Shown here: piece by piece, positions 25,003 through 33,896 of the stretch
How positions within the stretch are numbered: position 1 is the stretch's first letter
Layout: each line of letters begins with the position of its first letter
Notes under the pieces: model-generated
What the model saw: the letters and a program-made list of their open reading frames with translations, nothing else
Databases searched by the model: none
Told to the model about the DNA's origin: nothing
Position numbers and translations under genes: made by a program
Assembly (NCBI GenBank): GCA_965247035.1
Contig: CBDFGJ010000001.1
Span: 1,426,001-1,490,000, forward strand
Length of the DNA stretch: 64,000 bases
Source: Azophilus sp965247035
GTDB lineage: Bacteria; Pseudomonadota; Gammaproteobacteria; Pseudomonadales; Azotimanducaceae
Reading direction: 5' to 3'

Positions 25003-26988
25003 ATGCAAGCCCCTGCCAAAACACGAACGCCCAGCCGACTAGGCGCAATCCGACGCCACCTGCTCATCGCCCTGTCCTGCGTTTGCTTGCTCGTCGGCCC
25101 CGACGCATGGCCTGCTGAAGAAACTTGGGTCATCAACATCAAGGATGCGGACATCCAAGAATTCGTGACGCAGATCGCCGAAATCACCGGCAAAACCTTT
25201 GTCATCGACCCCCGCTTGAAAGGCAACGTGACGGTGGTGTCCAGCACGCCCATGACCGCCGACGCCGTATATGAGCTGTTCCTGTCAGTGCTGCGGGTAC
25301 ACAACTTCGTCGCCAACCCCTCCGGCGACGCGATTCGCATCCAAACCACATCCACCGGCAAGCAGAGCCCCGGCGTCAAAGGGGACTTGACTCAAATCGC
25401 ATCCGAGGAGCTGGTCACTCGGGTGATTGCAGCCCAAAACGTCGCCTCCGCCGAGCTGGTCAAAATACTGCGCCCGCTGATCCCCCAATACGGCTTCATC
25501 GGTTCCGTCGAACAGCCGAACATCGTCATCATCAGCGACCATGCGAACAACATTCAACGCTTGGCCGACATGATCGAGCAAATCGACGTAGCCGAAGAAG
25601 AGGAAATCGTTGTCGTGCCCCTGCGCGACGCTTGGGTCGGCACCGTGGTGGTTCTGTTGGAAAAACTGGCGCCTGAGCAGATCGGGCGGAATGCAAAGGG
25701 TCCGCAGAGAATTCAGCTCATCGCCAATGAGCGCAACAACAGCCTGATCGTGCGCGGCAAGCCGCGGCCTATGGCGGAAGTGCTCAAGCTGGTGGACAAG
25801 CTCGATAGCCCAGCCACAACCAGCGGCAATTCCCAAGTGTTTTACTTGGAGCATGCGGACGCCGCCAACGTGGCTGCAATTCTCAACGGCGTCGTGACGC
25901 AAGGTGGCAACGCAGGATCAGAAGAGGGCCAGCAGCAGACGCTCATACAGGCCGACGAGTCCTTGAACGCCATCGTCGTGCGGGCGGCCCCAACTGCGAT
26001 GAACGAGTTGCGAATGCTGATCGACCAACTTGATGTGCGCCGCACCCAGGTGCTGATTGAAGCCGCAATCGTGGAGGTGATGCTGCGGAATGACCGTGAC
26101 ATCGGCGTGGAGACCGCCATTGCCGACAACGGAGGCCGTACAGCGCCGTTGGTCAGCACAACTTTGGACGGCACCATAGGCGCTCTGCTCAACACCTTGG
26201 CCAACTCGACGGGAACAGATGGGGAGCCGGTCCAGCTCGATGTCCTAGCCGGATTGGTCGGTTTTTCTAGGCCAACCCTAGCTGGGGTGCGGGTGGATGC
26301 GGACGGAATTTCCCTCGGCGCCATCGTCACCGCCTTCGCCAGCCATCGAGACGCCAACCTTCTTTCCACACCCAGCATCATGGCCCTAGACAATCAGGAG
26401 GCGTCCATCATCGTCGGCCAACAGGTGCCGTTTCGCACTGGCAGCTACTCCACTAGGGCCGATGGTGTCAGCAATCCCTTCAATACAGTAGAGCGCAGCG
26501 ACGTCGGTCTCACCTTGAAGGTCGTCCCCCACATACACGACGGCACCTCGGTGCGGCTGGACGTGGACCAGGAAATCACCAACGTGGTGGAGACAGCCAT
26601 CAGCGATAGCGCATTCGCCGATGTCGTGACCTCCAAACGCCAAGTCACCACCACCGTCCTAGCTGAAGACCGGCAGATCATCGTCTTAGGCGGGCTGATC
26701 CAAGACGACGTAACCAGCTCCCGGAAGAAGGTGCCTCTGCTCGGCGACATCCCCGGCCTCGGCTTCTTATTCCGCTCCACCAACGAGGAACGCAGAAAAA
26801 CCAACTTGTTGGTATTCTTACGGCCTACGGTGATTAAAACACTTGATGATGTGAAGGCATCCGCTGAGCGCAAATATCGCGACATTTGGGGAATTGACAT
26901 CAACAGCCCCGTTGAAGAACGACTGCAAGGGCTCTTCAAGGGCGAGCACGTCGTCAAAGGCAAGCGAGCCCTCGAAGAAGCCAACTGA
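25003..26988 (+). CDS. gspD: Type II secretion secretin
   Basis: GspD forms the outer-membrane channel of type II secretion. The 661-aa protein has a signal peptide ending near AWPAEE, an N0 domain (WVINIKDADIQEFVTQIAEI), N1-N3 domains with the repeated LVRVIxA/ILRPL-type pattern, and the secretin core with VPFRTGSYST, GLTLKVVPHI, and LLGDIPGLGFLFR. It follows gspC by six bases. No gspE or later gene follows; the next gene is plsB after 150 bases. The remaining machine must be encoded elsewhere or be lost. Confidence 0.95.
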   Translation: MQAPAKTRTPSRLGAIRRHLLIALSCVCLLVGPDAWPAEETWVINIKDADIQEFVTQIAEITGKTFVIDPRLKGNVTVVSSTPMTADAVYELFLSVLRVHNFVANPSGDAIRIQTTSTGKQSPGVKGDLTQIASEELVTRVIAAQNVASAELVKILRPLIPQYGFIGSVEQPNIVIISDHANNIQRLADMIEQIDVAEEEEIVVVPLRDAWVGTVVVLLEKLAPEQIGRNAKGPQRIQLIANERNNSLIVRGKPRPMAEVLKLVDKLDSPATTSGNSQVFYLEHADAANVAAILNGVVTQGGNAGSEEGQQQTLIQADESLNAIVVRAAPTAMNELRMLIDQLDVRRTQVLIEAAIVEVMLRNDRDIGVETAIADNGGRTAPLVSTTLDGTIGALLNTLANSTGTDGEPVQLDVLAGLVGFSRPTLAGVRVDADGISLGAIVTAFASHRDANLLSTPSIMALDNQEASIIVGQQVPFRTGSYSTRADGVSNPFNTVERSDVGLTLKVVPHIHDGTSVRLDVDQEITNVVETAISDSAFADVVTSKRQVTTTVLAEDRQIIVLGGLIQDDVTSSRKKVPLLGDIPGLGFLFRSTNEERRKTNLLVFLRPTVIKTLDDVKASAERKYRDIWGIDINSPVEERLQGLFKGEHVVKGKRALEEAN

Positions 26989-27140
26989 AAACGGCATCAA
27001 GCACCGACCGGCGCGCCACCTTGGCCACCACAGGCAGCAAAGGCAGGATCTTTCCTTGGCCGCAGGAAGGAGCGGCCAACAAACCCGTTTTTTGCCGGTG
27101 CCGTCTCACGCAGACCGCTCCGGCCCCTAGCTAAGCTAAT

Positions 27141-29597
27141 ATGCGCCACGCTCCCCTAAAGGCGCTAAGCTATCATCTCTGCCGCCGCTTGATCCGCTGG
27201 GTCGCTCGCCCCCGCCTGACCGGCACGCTGCCGGCGTCGTTGCCGGCCGCGACCGTTTATGTGCTGCCGGTGCGCTCGCTGTGGGATCTGATCGTGCTCG
27301 ACTTGGTTTGCACCGACCAAGACTGGCCCAACCCCTTGGATGGATTTGAGACCAGCGGGCAGGTCGAACGGCGGCGCTTCGCCTTTCTGGCTCGCCCGGC
27401 CGGTCTGCTACGGCGCCACACCATGCGCAGCTATTCCCGGCGATTGATGCGGTTGACGGCCCTTCCCTCCACCGCCGAGACGGAGGTTCAATTTCTGCCG
27501 GTCCAAGTTTGCTGGGGGCAAGCAGCTCACCGGCAACGCTCCCTTATCAGCAACCTGATCTCCGACAACTGGGCCGTCACATCAAGCTTGCGCCGCTTGA
27601 TCATACTCCTGCTCTCACGCCACCATATAGTCGTGCATGTGGGCGAACCCCTAGCTCTGTTGAGCGCCGACAGCGGCGACGACCACCGCCGTTTTCGCCG
27701 TTCCGCCAGACTGCTGCGGGCGCGCCTGCACGGACTAAGGGTGGCCACCTTGGGGCCAGACCTCTCCCACCGCCGCACGCTGGTTGACCATGTTGTGCGC
27801 AGCGACGCCGTTAATGCCGCCATTGATGAGGCGCTGGCTCAGTCAAATGCGCCGCCATCAACCGTCCAGGCCAAGAACTGGCGGCAAAGGATCAGAGCCA
27901 TCGTGGCAGCCAAACGCCAGATTGATGAGGCCAAAGCTCGCAAACGCCTCCAAGCCAAGGTTCACAAAGCCGCCCTTGACATCGCATCCGACATGTCCTA
28001 CCCGACGATTCTGGTCTTGGGGCGGGTGCTGAACGCCTTCTGCAAACGCGTCTACGACCAGATGCGCCTCAACGGCCTAGAGCGAATCGCCAATCTTGCT
28101 CAAACCCACACCCTGATTTATGTGCCCTCCCACCGCAGCCACATGGACTATCTGCTGCTCTCCCTGCTGTTGTTCAACCACGGCCTCAGCATCCCCCACA
28201 TCGCCGCCGGCGACAATCTCAACCTGCCGATAATCGGCGGTTTGCTGCGGCGCTGCGGTGCCTTCTTCATGCAGCGCAGCTTTCGAGAGGATTCCGCCTA
28301 TGCCTCGGTCTTCTCCGAGTACCTCCACGAGATTTACCGACGCGGTCATGCGGTGGAGTTTTTCATTGAGGGCGGGCGCAGCCGCAGCGGTCGGCTCATG
28401 CCGGCTCGTCTCGGCCTATTGAACATGACCCTAGCCCATGCCCGCCGCGGGCTACCCCGCCCGATAGCCTTCGTGCCCGTTTACTTGGGTTATGAGAATT
28501 TGATCGAAGGCGCCGCCTATGTTGATGAGTTGCGGGGAAGGCGCAAGCGCCGCGAGTCCTTGACGGACATAGTACGCGGCATGAAACTCATCCGGCGCCG
28601 CCAAGGGCAAGTGGATGTGAACATCGGCGCACCCCTGCTGTTGGACCGATGGCGTGAACGCCAACCCGATGACGATCCAAGCGGAGCCTTGGCGTTGGGG
28701 CGGGAACTGCTGCAAAGGATCAACCAAGCGGCATCGATCAACCCCTTCAATCTGGTCGCCATGACCCTGCTCGGCGCACCCCGATTGGTCATGCAGGCGG
28801 AGTTGCTGCAAGAACAGATTGACTGCTGCCTGAAACTCCTGCGGATGGACTCGACCCACCATGACCTACGGGTGACGGAGTTAAACGGCCGCCAAGTCAC
28901 GGACTACTTGATGAGCTTTGGCGCACTGGTGCGAGAGCAGGAGGAATTCGGTGAGACCCTCGCCACCGATCCCAGCACCGCCATCCTGTTGACTTGGCAT
29001 CGCAACAACACCGCCCATGTCCTAGCCCTACCCTCGCTGATCGCCTTCTTGGTTGAACGGCGACGGCGCGGCATCAGCAGCGAGCGGCTTGAGCGCATGG
29101 CCATGACGGTATTTCCCTACGCCGCATCGGAACTGCACACTCAATTTGAACCGGGCGACATCAGCCGCTGGCTCGGCCACTTGGTGGAATGCGGCCTGCT
29201 CATCCATGCCGACGGCCGGTTCTGGCCACCACCAGCTAGCAGCCCGATGCAGCATAAACTGCACCTGCTCGCCAGCATCATGCGCCAGACCATGGAGCGC
29301 CAATACATCGTCCTAAGCCTGTTAACCCGTCCCGGCACCGAGGCGCCCACCCGGACGCAATTGGCCGAACGCAGCCAGCGCATCGCCCATAAGATGGCTC
29401 GTCTATACGGGATCAACGCACCGGAGTTCTTTGACCGAAGGCTGTTCGATGGCTTCGTCAACCAGCTCGTCAGCGATGGGGTGGTGACCGAAGGGGCCGA
29501 CGGAAAGCTCAGCTATGGCGACTTAATCGCCGAGGTGATGCGCGCCAGCAACTCCGTCATTGAAGACGAGTTCCGCTATGCGGTCATGCGGGAGTAA
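27141..29597 (+). CDS. plsB: Glycerol-3-phosphate 1-O-acyltransferase
   Basis: PlsB transfers an acyl chain from acyl-ACP or acyl-CoA to glycerol 3-phosphate at the inner membrane, the first step of phospholipid synthesis. The 818-aa length is normal. The four acyltransferase blocks are present: VPSHRSHMDYLLLS (His-x4-Asp), GAFFMQRSF, FFIEGGRSRSGRL, and IAFVPVYLGYENLIEG. The N-terminal region is Arg-rich and the C-terminal region helical, as in the family. The gene stands alone; a short GC-rich spacer separates it from gspD. Confidence 0.96.
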   Translation: MRHAPLKALSYHLCRRLIRWVARPRLTGTLPASLPAATVYVLPVRSLWDLIVLDLVCTDQDWPNPLDGFETSGQVERRRFAFLARPAGLLRRHTMRSYSRRLMRLTALPSTAETEVQFLPVQVCWGQAAHRQRSLISNLISDNWAVTSSLRRLIILLLSRHHIVVHVGEPLALLSADSGDDHRRFRRSARLLRARLHGLRVATLGPDLSHRRTLVDHVVRSDAVNAAIDEALAQSNAPPSTVQAKNWRQRIRAIVAAKRQIDEAKARKRLQAKVHKAALDIASDMSYPTILVLGRVLNAFCKRVYDQMRLNGLERIANLAQTHTLIYVPSHRSHMDYLLLSLLLFNHGLSIPHIAAGDNLNLPIIGGLLRRCGAFFMQRSFREDSAYASVFSEYLHEIYRRGHAVEFFIEGGRSRSGRLMPARLGLLNMTLAHARRGLPRPIAFVPVYLGYENLIEGAAYVDELRGRRKRRESLTDIVRGMKLIRRRQGQVDVNIGAPLLLDRWRERQPDDDPSGALALGRELLQRINQAASINPFNLVAMTLLGAPRLVMQAELLQEQIDCCLKLLRMDSTHHDLRVTELNGRQVTDYLMSFGALVREQEEFGETLATDPSTAILLTWHRNNTAHVLALPSLIAFLVERRRRGISSERLERMAMTVFPYAASELHTQFEPGDISRWLGHLVECGLLIHADGRFWPPPASSPMQHKLHLLASIMRQTMERQYIVLSLLTRPGTEAPTRTQLAERSQRIAHKMARLYGINAPEFFDRRLFDGFVNQLVSDGVVTEGADGKLSYGDLIAEVMRASNSVIEDEFRYAVMRE

Positions 29598-30323
29598 CGC
29601 CCCCAGCCAACGCGGCGGCGTTGATGGTGAAGCGTGAGGGCAGCTGCATGGGGCGACCCCGATCGACGATGGCGGCTTGATGCCTGAATGGCCGGAGGCG
29701 GTCGGCATGGTGTTCGCCGACTTGCAGCCCGGCGAGAGCACCAAGCAAGTGATTCCAAACCGACCAAACCCCGAATGTCGGGGAGCATGGATCCGAGCAG
29801 TGCGCTGCACGAGTACCTGCACCACCTTCAGGCGACCATGTCCGAGCTTCAGGCGATGTTCAACGACCTGCATCGTCGGCGCACCACCAACCCCGACGGA
29901 TCCCGCCATTCCATCGAGCGCCTGCCGCATTACGCCGACAAGTGAGCAATCCCTTGTGGCGGCACTTATAGATTTATCAGGAATTTATTCTAAGCCTGTC
30001 AATCAGTTGGTTCGCGTTGGCGTGTTGCGCACCCTCAAAACAAGCCTTCCAGCTTCGCCATGCGTTCTCTTAAGCCCGCCAATTCGTGGTGCAGCCAAAA
30101 CACCTGCGCCAAGGACCACTAACAATTATTGATGCCGTTAGCTGAATTTCCATTTCCCCACGACACCTCCAATCTTCGCCCGGTTATTTTCCCCGGCATG
30201 CCGATATGCCTGACGATTGGTTTTCTCTACCGACGCTGGCGGGTTCAATCCACCAGTTGCACGCAACGTGTTGACTATATGTTGACTGGATGCCTTGTCG
30301 AATTTCCCTTGATTCGCTGAAAG
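29598..30323. other. Mostly empty spacer between plsB and MITE C
   Basis: More than 700 bases with no recognised gene. Its base composition becomes AT-richer after about 29950. One short frame at 29787-29945 is listed separately; the rest shows no family resemblance, RNA gene or clear repeat. Confidence 0.5.
29787..29945 (+). CDS. Possible small protein of unknown function
   Basis: A 52-codon frame starting MDPSSALHEYLHHLQATMSE and ending LPHYADK. It is amphipathic and helical in appearance, with no signal or membrane segment. Its ribosome site (GGGAG at 29781-29785) is too close to the ATG to be convincing, so this may be a remnant or chance frame. Confidence 0.25.
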   Translation: MDPSSALHEYLHHLQATMSELQAMFNDLHRRRTTNPDGSRHSIERLPHYADK

Positions 30324-30327
30324 CTAG

Positions 30328-30460
30328 GGAACCTCTAGCTAAATTCCAAGGATTGACCGCCGCATGGCGACTGAAATAATTTATATTCTATTTTCAATGA
30401 CTTACACGTCATCGAAAAAAACGGGTCTTTGCGAAACCCTGCGAGTTTTTCAGGGATTTC
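30328..30460. mobile_element. MITE of an IS5-type family, copy C (133 bp)
   Basis: The left end GGAACCTCT and a decayed right end TCAGGGATTTC are flanked by CTAG at 30324-30327 and 30461-30464. The interior matches copies A and B. Its right flank is only twelve bases from the CCA end of tRNA-Asn. Confidence 0.8.
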
Positions 30461-30472
30461 CTAGATGGAATC

Positions 30473-30548
30473 TGGCTCCGCCTGCTGGGCTCGAACCAGC
30501 GACCCGCTGATTAACAGTCAGCTGCTCTACCAACTGAGCTAAGGCGGA
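30473..30548 (-). tRNA. tRNA-Asn (anticodon GUU)
   Basis: On the minus strand: acceptor TCCGCCT pairs with AGGCGGA, the D-arm GCTCAGTTGGTAGAGC, the anticodon arm GCTGACTGTTAATCAGC with anticodon GTT, and the T-arm GCTGGTTCGAGCCCAGC. Discriminator G and an encoded CCA (30473-30475) complete a 76-nt gene. It is hemmed in by a MITE downstream and an IS481-type relic upstream, so its promoter region is only about 65 bases long before the relic. Confidence 0.96.
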
Positions 30549-30614
30549 ATGAAGTTGCAGCAGCAACCGCAACTTGCTAAGTCTATCGGCGCCAAGCAAA
30601 AATGCAACAATCTG

Positions 30615-31316
30615 TACGAGCTCAGTACATTTCGGAATTTTTCCGATCAGGCAGCCAGAGAGCTTTTCCGCGAATTCGGCCGGAGTCAACAAGCCGAGGG
30701 CATGGGGGAGCCGGACGTTGTGGTGGTCGCGGAGAGACCCCTCCAGAGCTCGGTTCACTTCGCCGGAGGCCGCTCCGGTGGACGGACCATATAACCCGAC
30801 CGCAGGGTGCGGTTGCTGCGCTCGACGCTGCCGTGACTGTCGGGGCGGCGGGGCGGGAGGACATGCGAGGGGGCTGCCGGCGCCGCGGCGGGCGGTCTCG
30901 AATTCCTGCATGAACTCGGAGCCGCCGTCGATCTGTGCCGAGCTCACGGGCAGGCGCTGTCGGACCTCGTGGAGGAAGCCAGTGGCGATGGCGGCGGTGG
31001 CGCTGGTGCGGACCTTGGCGTGGAGGCTCTTGGTTCGGGTCCTTGGCGTGGAACTGCTTGAAGGTTTTGCCGTCGGTCTGCAGGGGCATGTGGTCGAACT
31101 GGACGAGTTCGCCGGGCAGTCGGGCCTTGAGGCCGCCGCCGAGGTGGGCCCTGCGCCAGTCGTCTTATGTGCTCTTGGCCAGGCTGGCGGCGCGGTGGGC
31201 GTCCGCCCCGCCGCCGGGCTGCGGACTCCGGTCGCAGCCCGTCACCCCGCCGAAACCAGCACGCTAATGCGCCGAAAATCGCCGGCGCCGACATTCCGGA
31301 ATGTGTCTGAGCCCAT
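30615..31316 (-). mobile_element. Decayed IS481-type element, copy 3
   Basis: Both ends are recognisable: CTCAGTACATTTCGGAAT at 30620-30637 and, inverted, ATTCCGGAATGTGTCTGAG at 31300-31318. The minus strand carries the transposase tail in pieces (SSAQIDGGSEFMQEFETARR, VNRALEGSLRDHHNVRLPH, LLTPAEFAEKLS) with frameshifts. About 300 bases are missing compared with a full element of this family. It is the most complete of the copies in the window. Confidence 0.7.
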
Positions 31317-31361
31317 ACTATCCCGTGCGGGCTTGGCGTCGATTGCGTTCAACCGAGCGAC

Positions 31362-31916
31362 CTACCTCGGCGCAACGCGATCAAACGTCCTGACCGCCTC
31401 CAAGCTATCGCCGCCCGATTTCACTTTCACATGAACCACCATTCGCCACCCATCTTCAACTAGGCGCATGGTCTCGCGAGCAGTGGCGTCATGGGCCCGG
31501 GAGGCGATGACAAGAGCGCCATCACGCCAACCGGCGGAGACCTCCCACAAACCCCGTTTGCGCTCGCCCCAAGAAATGTCGCGATAGCCCCCCTTGTCGT
31601 AGCGGATGCCCATGGAGTGCCGGTCCTGTTCAATCACCATGGTTTTGGAGGCAAGCACCGGAAAGTCTTGAGTGACAAACGCCAATATGCCCCTTTGCGA
31701 CCGGCTCGAGGAGCGCTCAATCGCAACCAGCTCTTGGTCGGCCTGTGCCGACAGCCGCTTGGCGTCCGTTGGCGGGTCGCTCAGGGCCACATGCACCACC
31801 CATTGCCCATTCAGGTCGAACTCGGTCGGCACTGCCGGATCCAGCGGAACGCTACCGCACCCCCCAGCCGCCAGCGCCAACAGGGACATCGCCCAAACCG
31901 AGCAGGTTGCCCGCAC
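31362..31916 (-). CDS. Predicted lipoprotein of unknown function
   Basis: A 184-aa protein with a lipoprotein signal: hydrophobic stretch then LAAGGC, so Cys near residue 18 should be lipidated. GTG 31916 is preferred because AAGGGA lies just before it and the signal starts there; a longer reading to 32225 would bury the signal. The mature part begins with FDLNGQWVVHVALSD, a pattern of beta-rich ligand- or enzyme-inhibitor-type domains, and has an even spread of charged residues. No family recognised. It is divergent from the TPR peptidase gene and shares its upstream region. Confidence 0.7.
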   Translation of the reverse strand: MRATCSVWAMSLLALAAGGCGSVPLDPAVPTEFDLNGQWVVHVALSDPPTDAKRLSAQADQELVAIERSSSRSQRGILAFVTQDFPVLASKTMVIEQDRHSMGIRYDKGGYRDISWGERKRGLWEVSAGWRDGALVIASRAHDATARETMRLVEDGWRMVVHVKVKSGGDSLEAVRTFDRVAPR

Positions 31917-32183
31917 CCATCGTCCCTTAAAGTTTACGCTCGAAAGTCTACACTGATCGAGCGTTCTATTCTGCGGTCTCTTTGGCCGTGCTCGCCCGCC
32001 GCCGGCCCAAGCAAAGCAGCGCCCCCAAACAAACAGGGATCCTTCCGCTTGATCGCAGCATTCCACACAGTTGTGCGAGATCGGCCATTGCCATAGACGA
32101 GGCACTTGCGCCACGATTAGCACCCATATGGTCCGAGATGGGGCGGTGTCGTGCGCCAAGGAACAAAGGGATAGAGAATCACA

Positions 32184-33752
32184 ATGAATCCCCCGGCAGC
32201 GGTTTTCCGCCTGTTCAAGCGGCATGTGCGGCCAGCCGTCCTGGTGCTGGCCTTGAGCCTGTGCCCCGCTACTGCCGGGGCGGGCGATCTACCGAGCGCT
32301 TTTTCGCGTACTTGGTGCACCTTCTCAACGGACCACTTCGAACTCATCACCGATCTGCCCAAGCATCAAGCAACTGCGAAAATTGAGCGGCTTGATCGTT
32401 TTCGGCAGATGTTCCTAGTGCTCTTTGCAGAAGCCCAAGACCGCTCCTGGGTTCCCTTGCAGATGCTCGGCTTCCGTCGCGCCAAGGACTTCAAGGAGCT
32501 CACCGACGCCCAACACTACTCCGGCATCACCATCCCTTCGCTGCACAGGTACAGGCTATTGTTCGGCCCGGAGCAAAGACGAGGCGTCAGGGACACGGAC
32601 CTGCACGAATACGCCCACTACCTAGTGCGCAGCCAGACCCAACAAAACTACCCGCTTTGGTACGACGAAGGGTTGGCCAGCTATCTCAGCGCCGTGAATC
32701 TTAGGCGCGACCAACCCGTCCTCGGATATCTCGATCGTAAAATCCGGTTCGCCAAAACCTTGGGGCGAGGAATCTCCTACGAGGAGGTCCTGCAGGCCAC
32801 CGACTTCGTCGGTTGGTCCAAGAAGAAGGTGGCGGCTTTCTATGAAAAGTCCTGGCTGCTGGTACACTTCATCCGGCTTGGGCATCAGGCCAAGGGCTTC
32901 CCGGATCTGCGCGCCAGCGCGGCCGCCTACTTGAGCCAGCCAAGGCGGGACTTTGCGGCAACTTTCCAGCCTTCCACTTCACACATAGCAAGGCTATGGC
33001 CCGAAGCGAACCCGAGCCGCCCTGCCCAAGCGAAACCGGGCTCTCCTGACAACTTGACCGCACAGTCAAGAAAGATGCAAAGCCTGCTTGATGACTATCG
33101 TGGCAGCGTTTACATTGGCGAATCCGCCCGGCTGCCGGACAGCAATCTTGGTGCCATTGAACGGCGATGCCTAGATGAAAGGCAAAGCCGGCTTGTGCTT
33201 GCAAGGAGCATCGCTCGCCTGAACCCAACCTTGGCCATCAAGGTGCTTGAAGACGCCGATGGTGAACGGAGCGCAGAAGAGATGACGACGTTGGCGCTGG
33301 CTCTCGCCGATCTCGACCAGAACCGTGCAATGACTGCGGTCGCCAAGGCATTGCAGCTTGACCCCAACCATGCAGACGCCATCGTGCAGTTGGCCAATCT
33401 CAAGACCCGCAACTGTACCCTGTCCAGCGACCCAGCCTGCTTGGCCCTCTGGGGCGAGGCGACCGACTTGTTCCGCCGCGCTCTAGCGCTTAATCCAGAA
33501 CGCCACGATGCCGCTTTCGGCCTAGGGGTGGCCTATTTGCACGCGGGTCGTGCGCCGGACGCCCTGCACTACTTGCGCGTTGCCCACGGCAAAATGCCAT
33601 GGTCCGTTCAAACCAACTTCTACTTAGGCGAGGCCTACCGCATCATCGGTGACGAACACGCCGCCATACACTTGCGCAAAGCGCGAAACTGGGCGCTTGA
33701 ACCGGCTTGGATAGTGCTGACCGAAACGGCGCTGGCTCGATTGCAGGAGTGA
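32184..33752 (+). CDS. Exported gluzincin-type metallopeptidase with C-terminal TPR repeats
   Basis: A 522-aa protein with an N-terminal signal peptide (PAVLVLALSLCPATAGAG). A zinc peptidase motif HEYAHYLV lies near residue 140, followed by WYDEGLASYLSAV about 20 residues later, where the Glu is the third zinc ligand of gluzincins (DUF1570/peptidase MA-like layout). The C-terminal third contains tetratricopeptide-like repeats (ALADLDQNRAMTAVAKALQL, FRRALALNPERHDAAFGLGV, YLGEAYRIIGDEHAAIHL). It probably acts on or scaffolds envelope proteins in the periplasm. Substrate unknown. Confidence 0.8.
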   Translation: MNPPAAVFRLFKRHVRPAVLVLALSLCPATAGAGDLPSAFSRTWCTFSTDHFELITDLPKHQATAKIERLDRFRQMFLVLFAEAQDRSWVPLQMLGFRRAKDFKELTDAQHYSGITIPSLHRYRLLFGPEQRRGVRDTDLHEYAHYLVRSQTQQNYPLWYDEGLASYLSAVNLRRDQPVLGYLDRKIRFAKTLGRGISYEEVLQATDFVGWSKKKVAAFYEKSWLLVHFIRLGHQAKGFPDLRASAAAYLSQPRRDFAATFQPSTSHIARLWPEANPSRPAQAKPGSPDNLTAQSRKMQSLLDDYRGSVYIGESARLPDSNLGAIERRCLDERQSRLVLARSIARLNPTLAIKVLEDADGERSAEEMTTLALALADLDQNRAMTAVAKALQLDPNHADAIVQLANLKTRNCTLSSDPACLALWGEATDLFRRALALNPERHDAAFGLGVAYLHAGRAPDALHYLRVAHGKMPWSVQTNFYLGEAYRIIGDEHAAIHLRKARNWALEPAWIVLTETALARLQE

Positions 33753-33896
33753 GCACCGCAGCCTGCATGGCTAGTGCGTCAAGCCGTTCGGCAGCAGACG
33801 CACTGCTTCCCAGTTTGTACGGATAATCCTTTGCGCAGCCCGCTCCTTAGGGGCGACTGTGTTGGATGCGGTCGCCCGCCGACGCGACCCTGAGCG

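Noticed and set aside
27000..27140. A remnant of gspE between gspD and plsB
   Set aside because: None of the three plus-strand frames resembles GspE; the spacer is low-information GC-rich sequence.
29608..29623. CAACGC/GCGTTG hairpin after plsB as a terminator
   Set aside because: Short stem, no T-run; kept out of the feature list.
30450..30947. A 165-codon minus-strand frame reading through tRNA-Asn
   Set aside because: Its C-terminal half is the translated tRNA gene; the N-terminal half is a transposase relic.
33851..33877. GGGCGAC...GTCGCCC hairpin as a terminator between convergent genes
   Set aside because: The stem is only seven pairs with a 13-base loop and no T-run follows on either strand.
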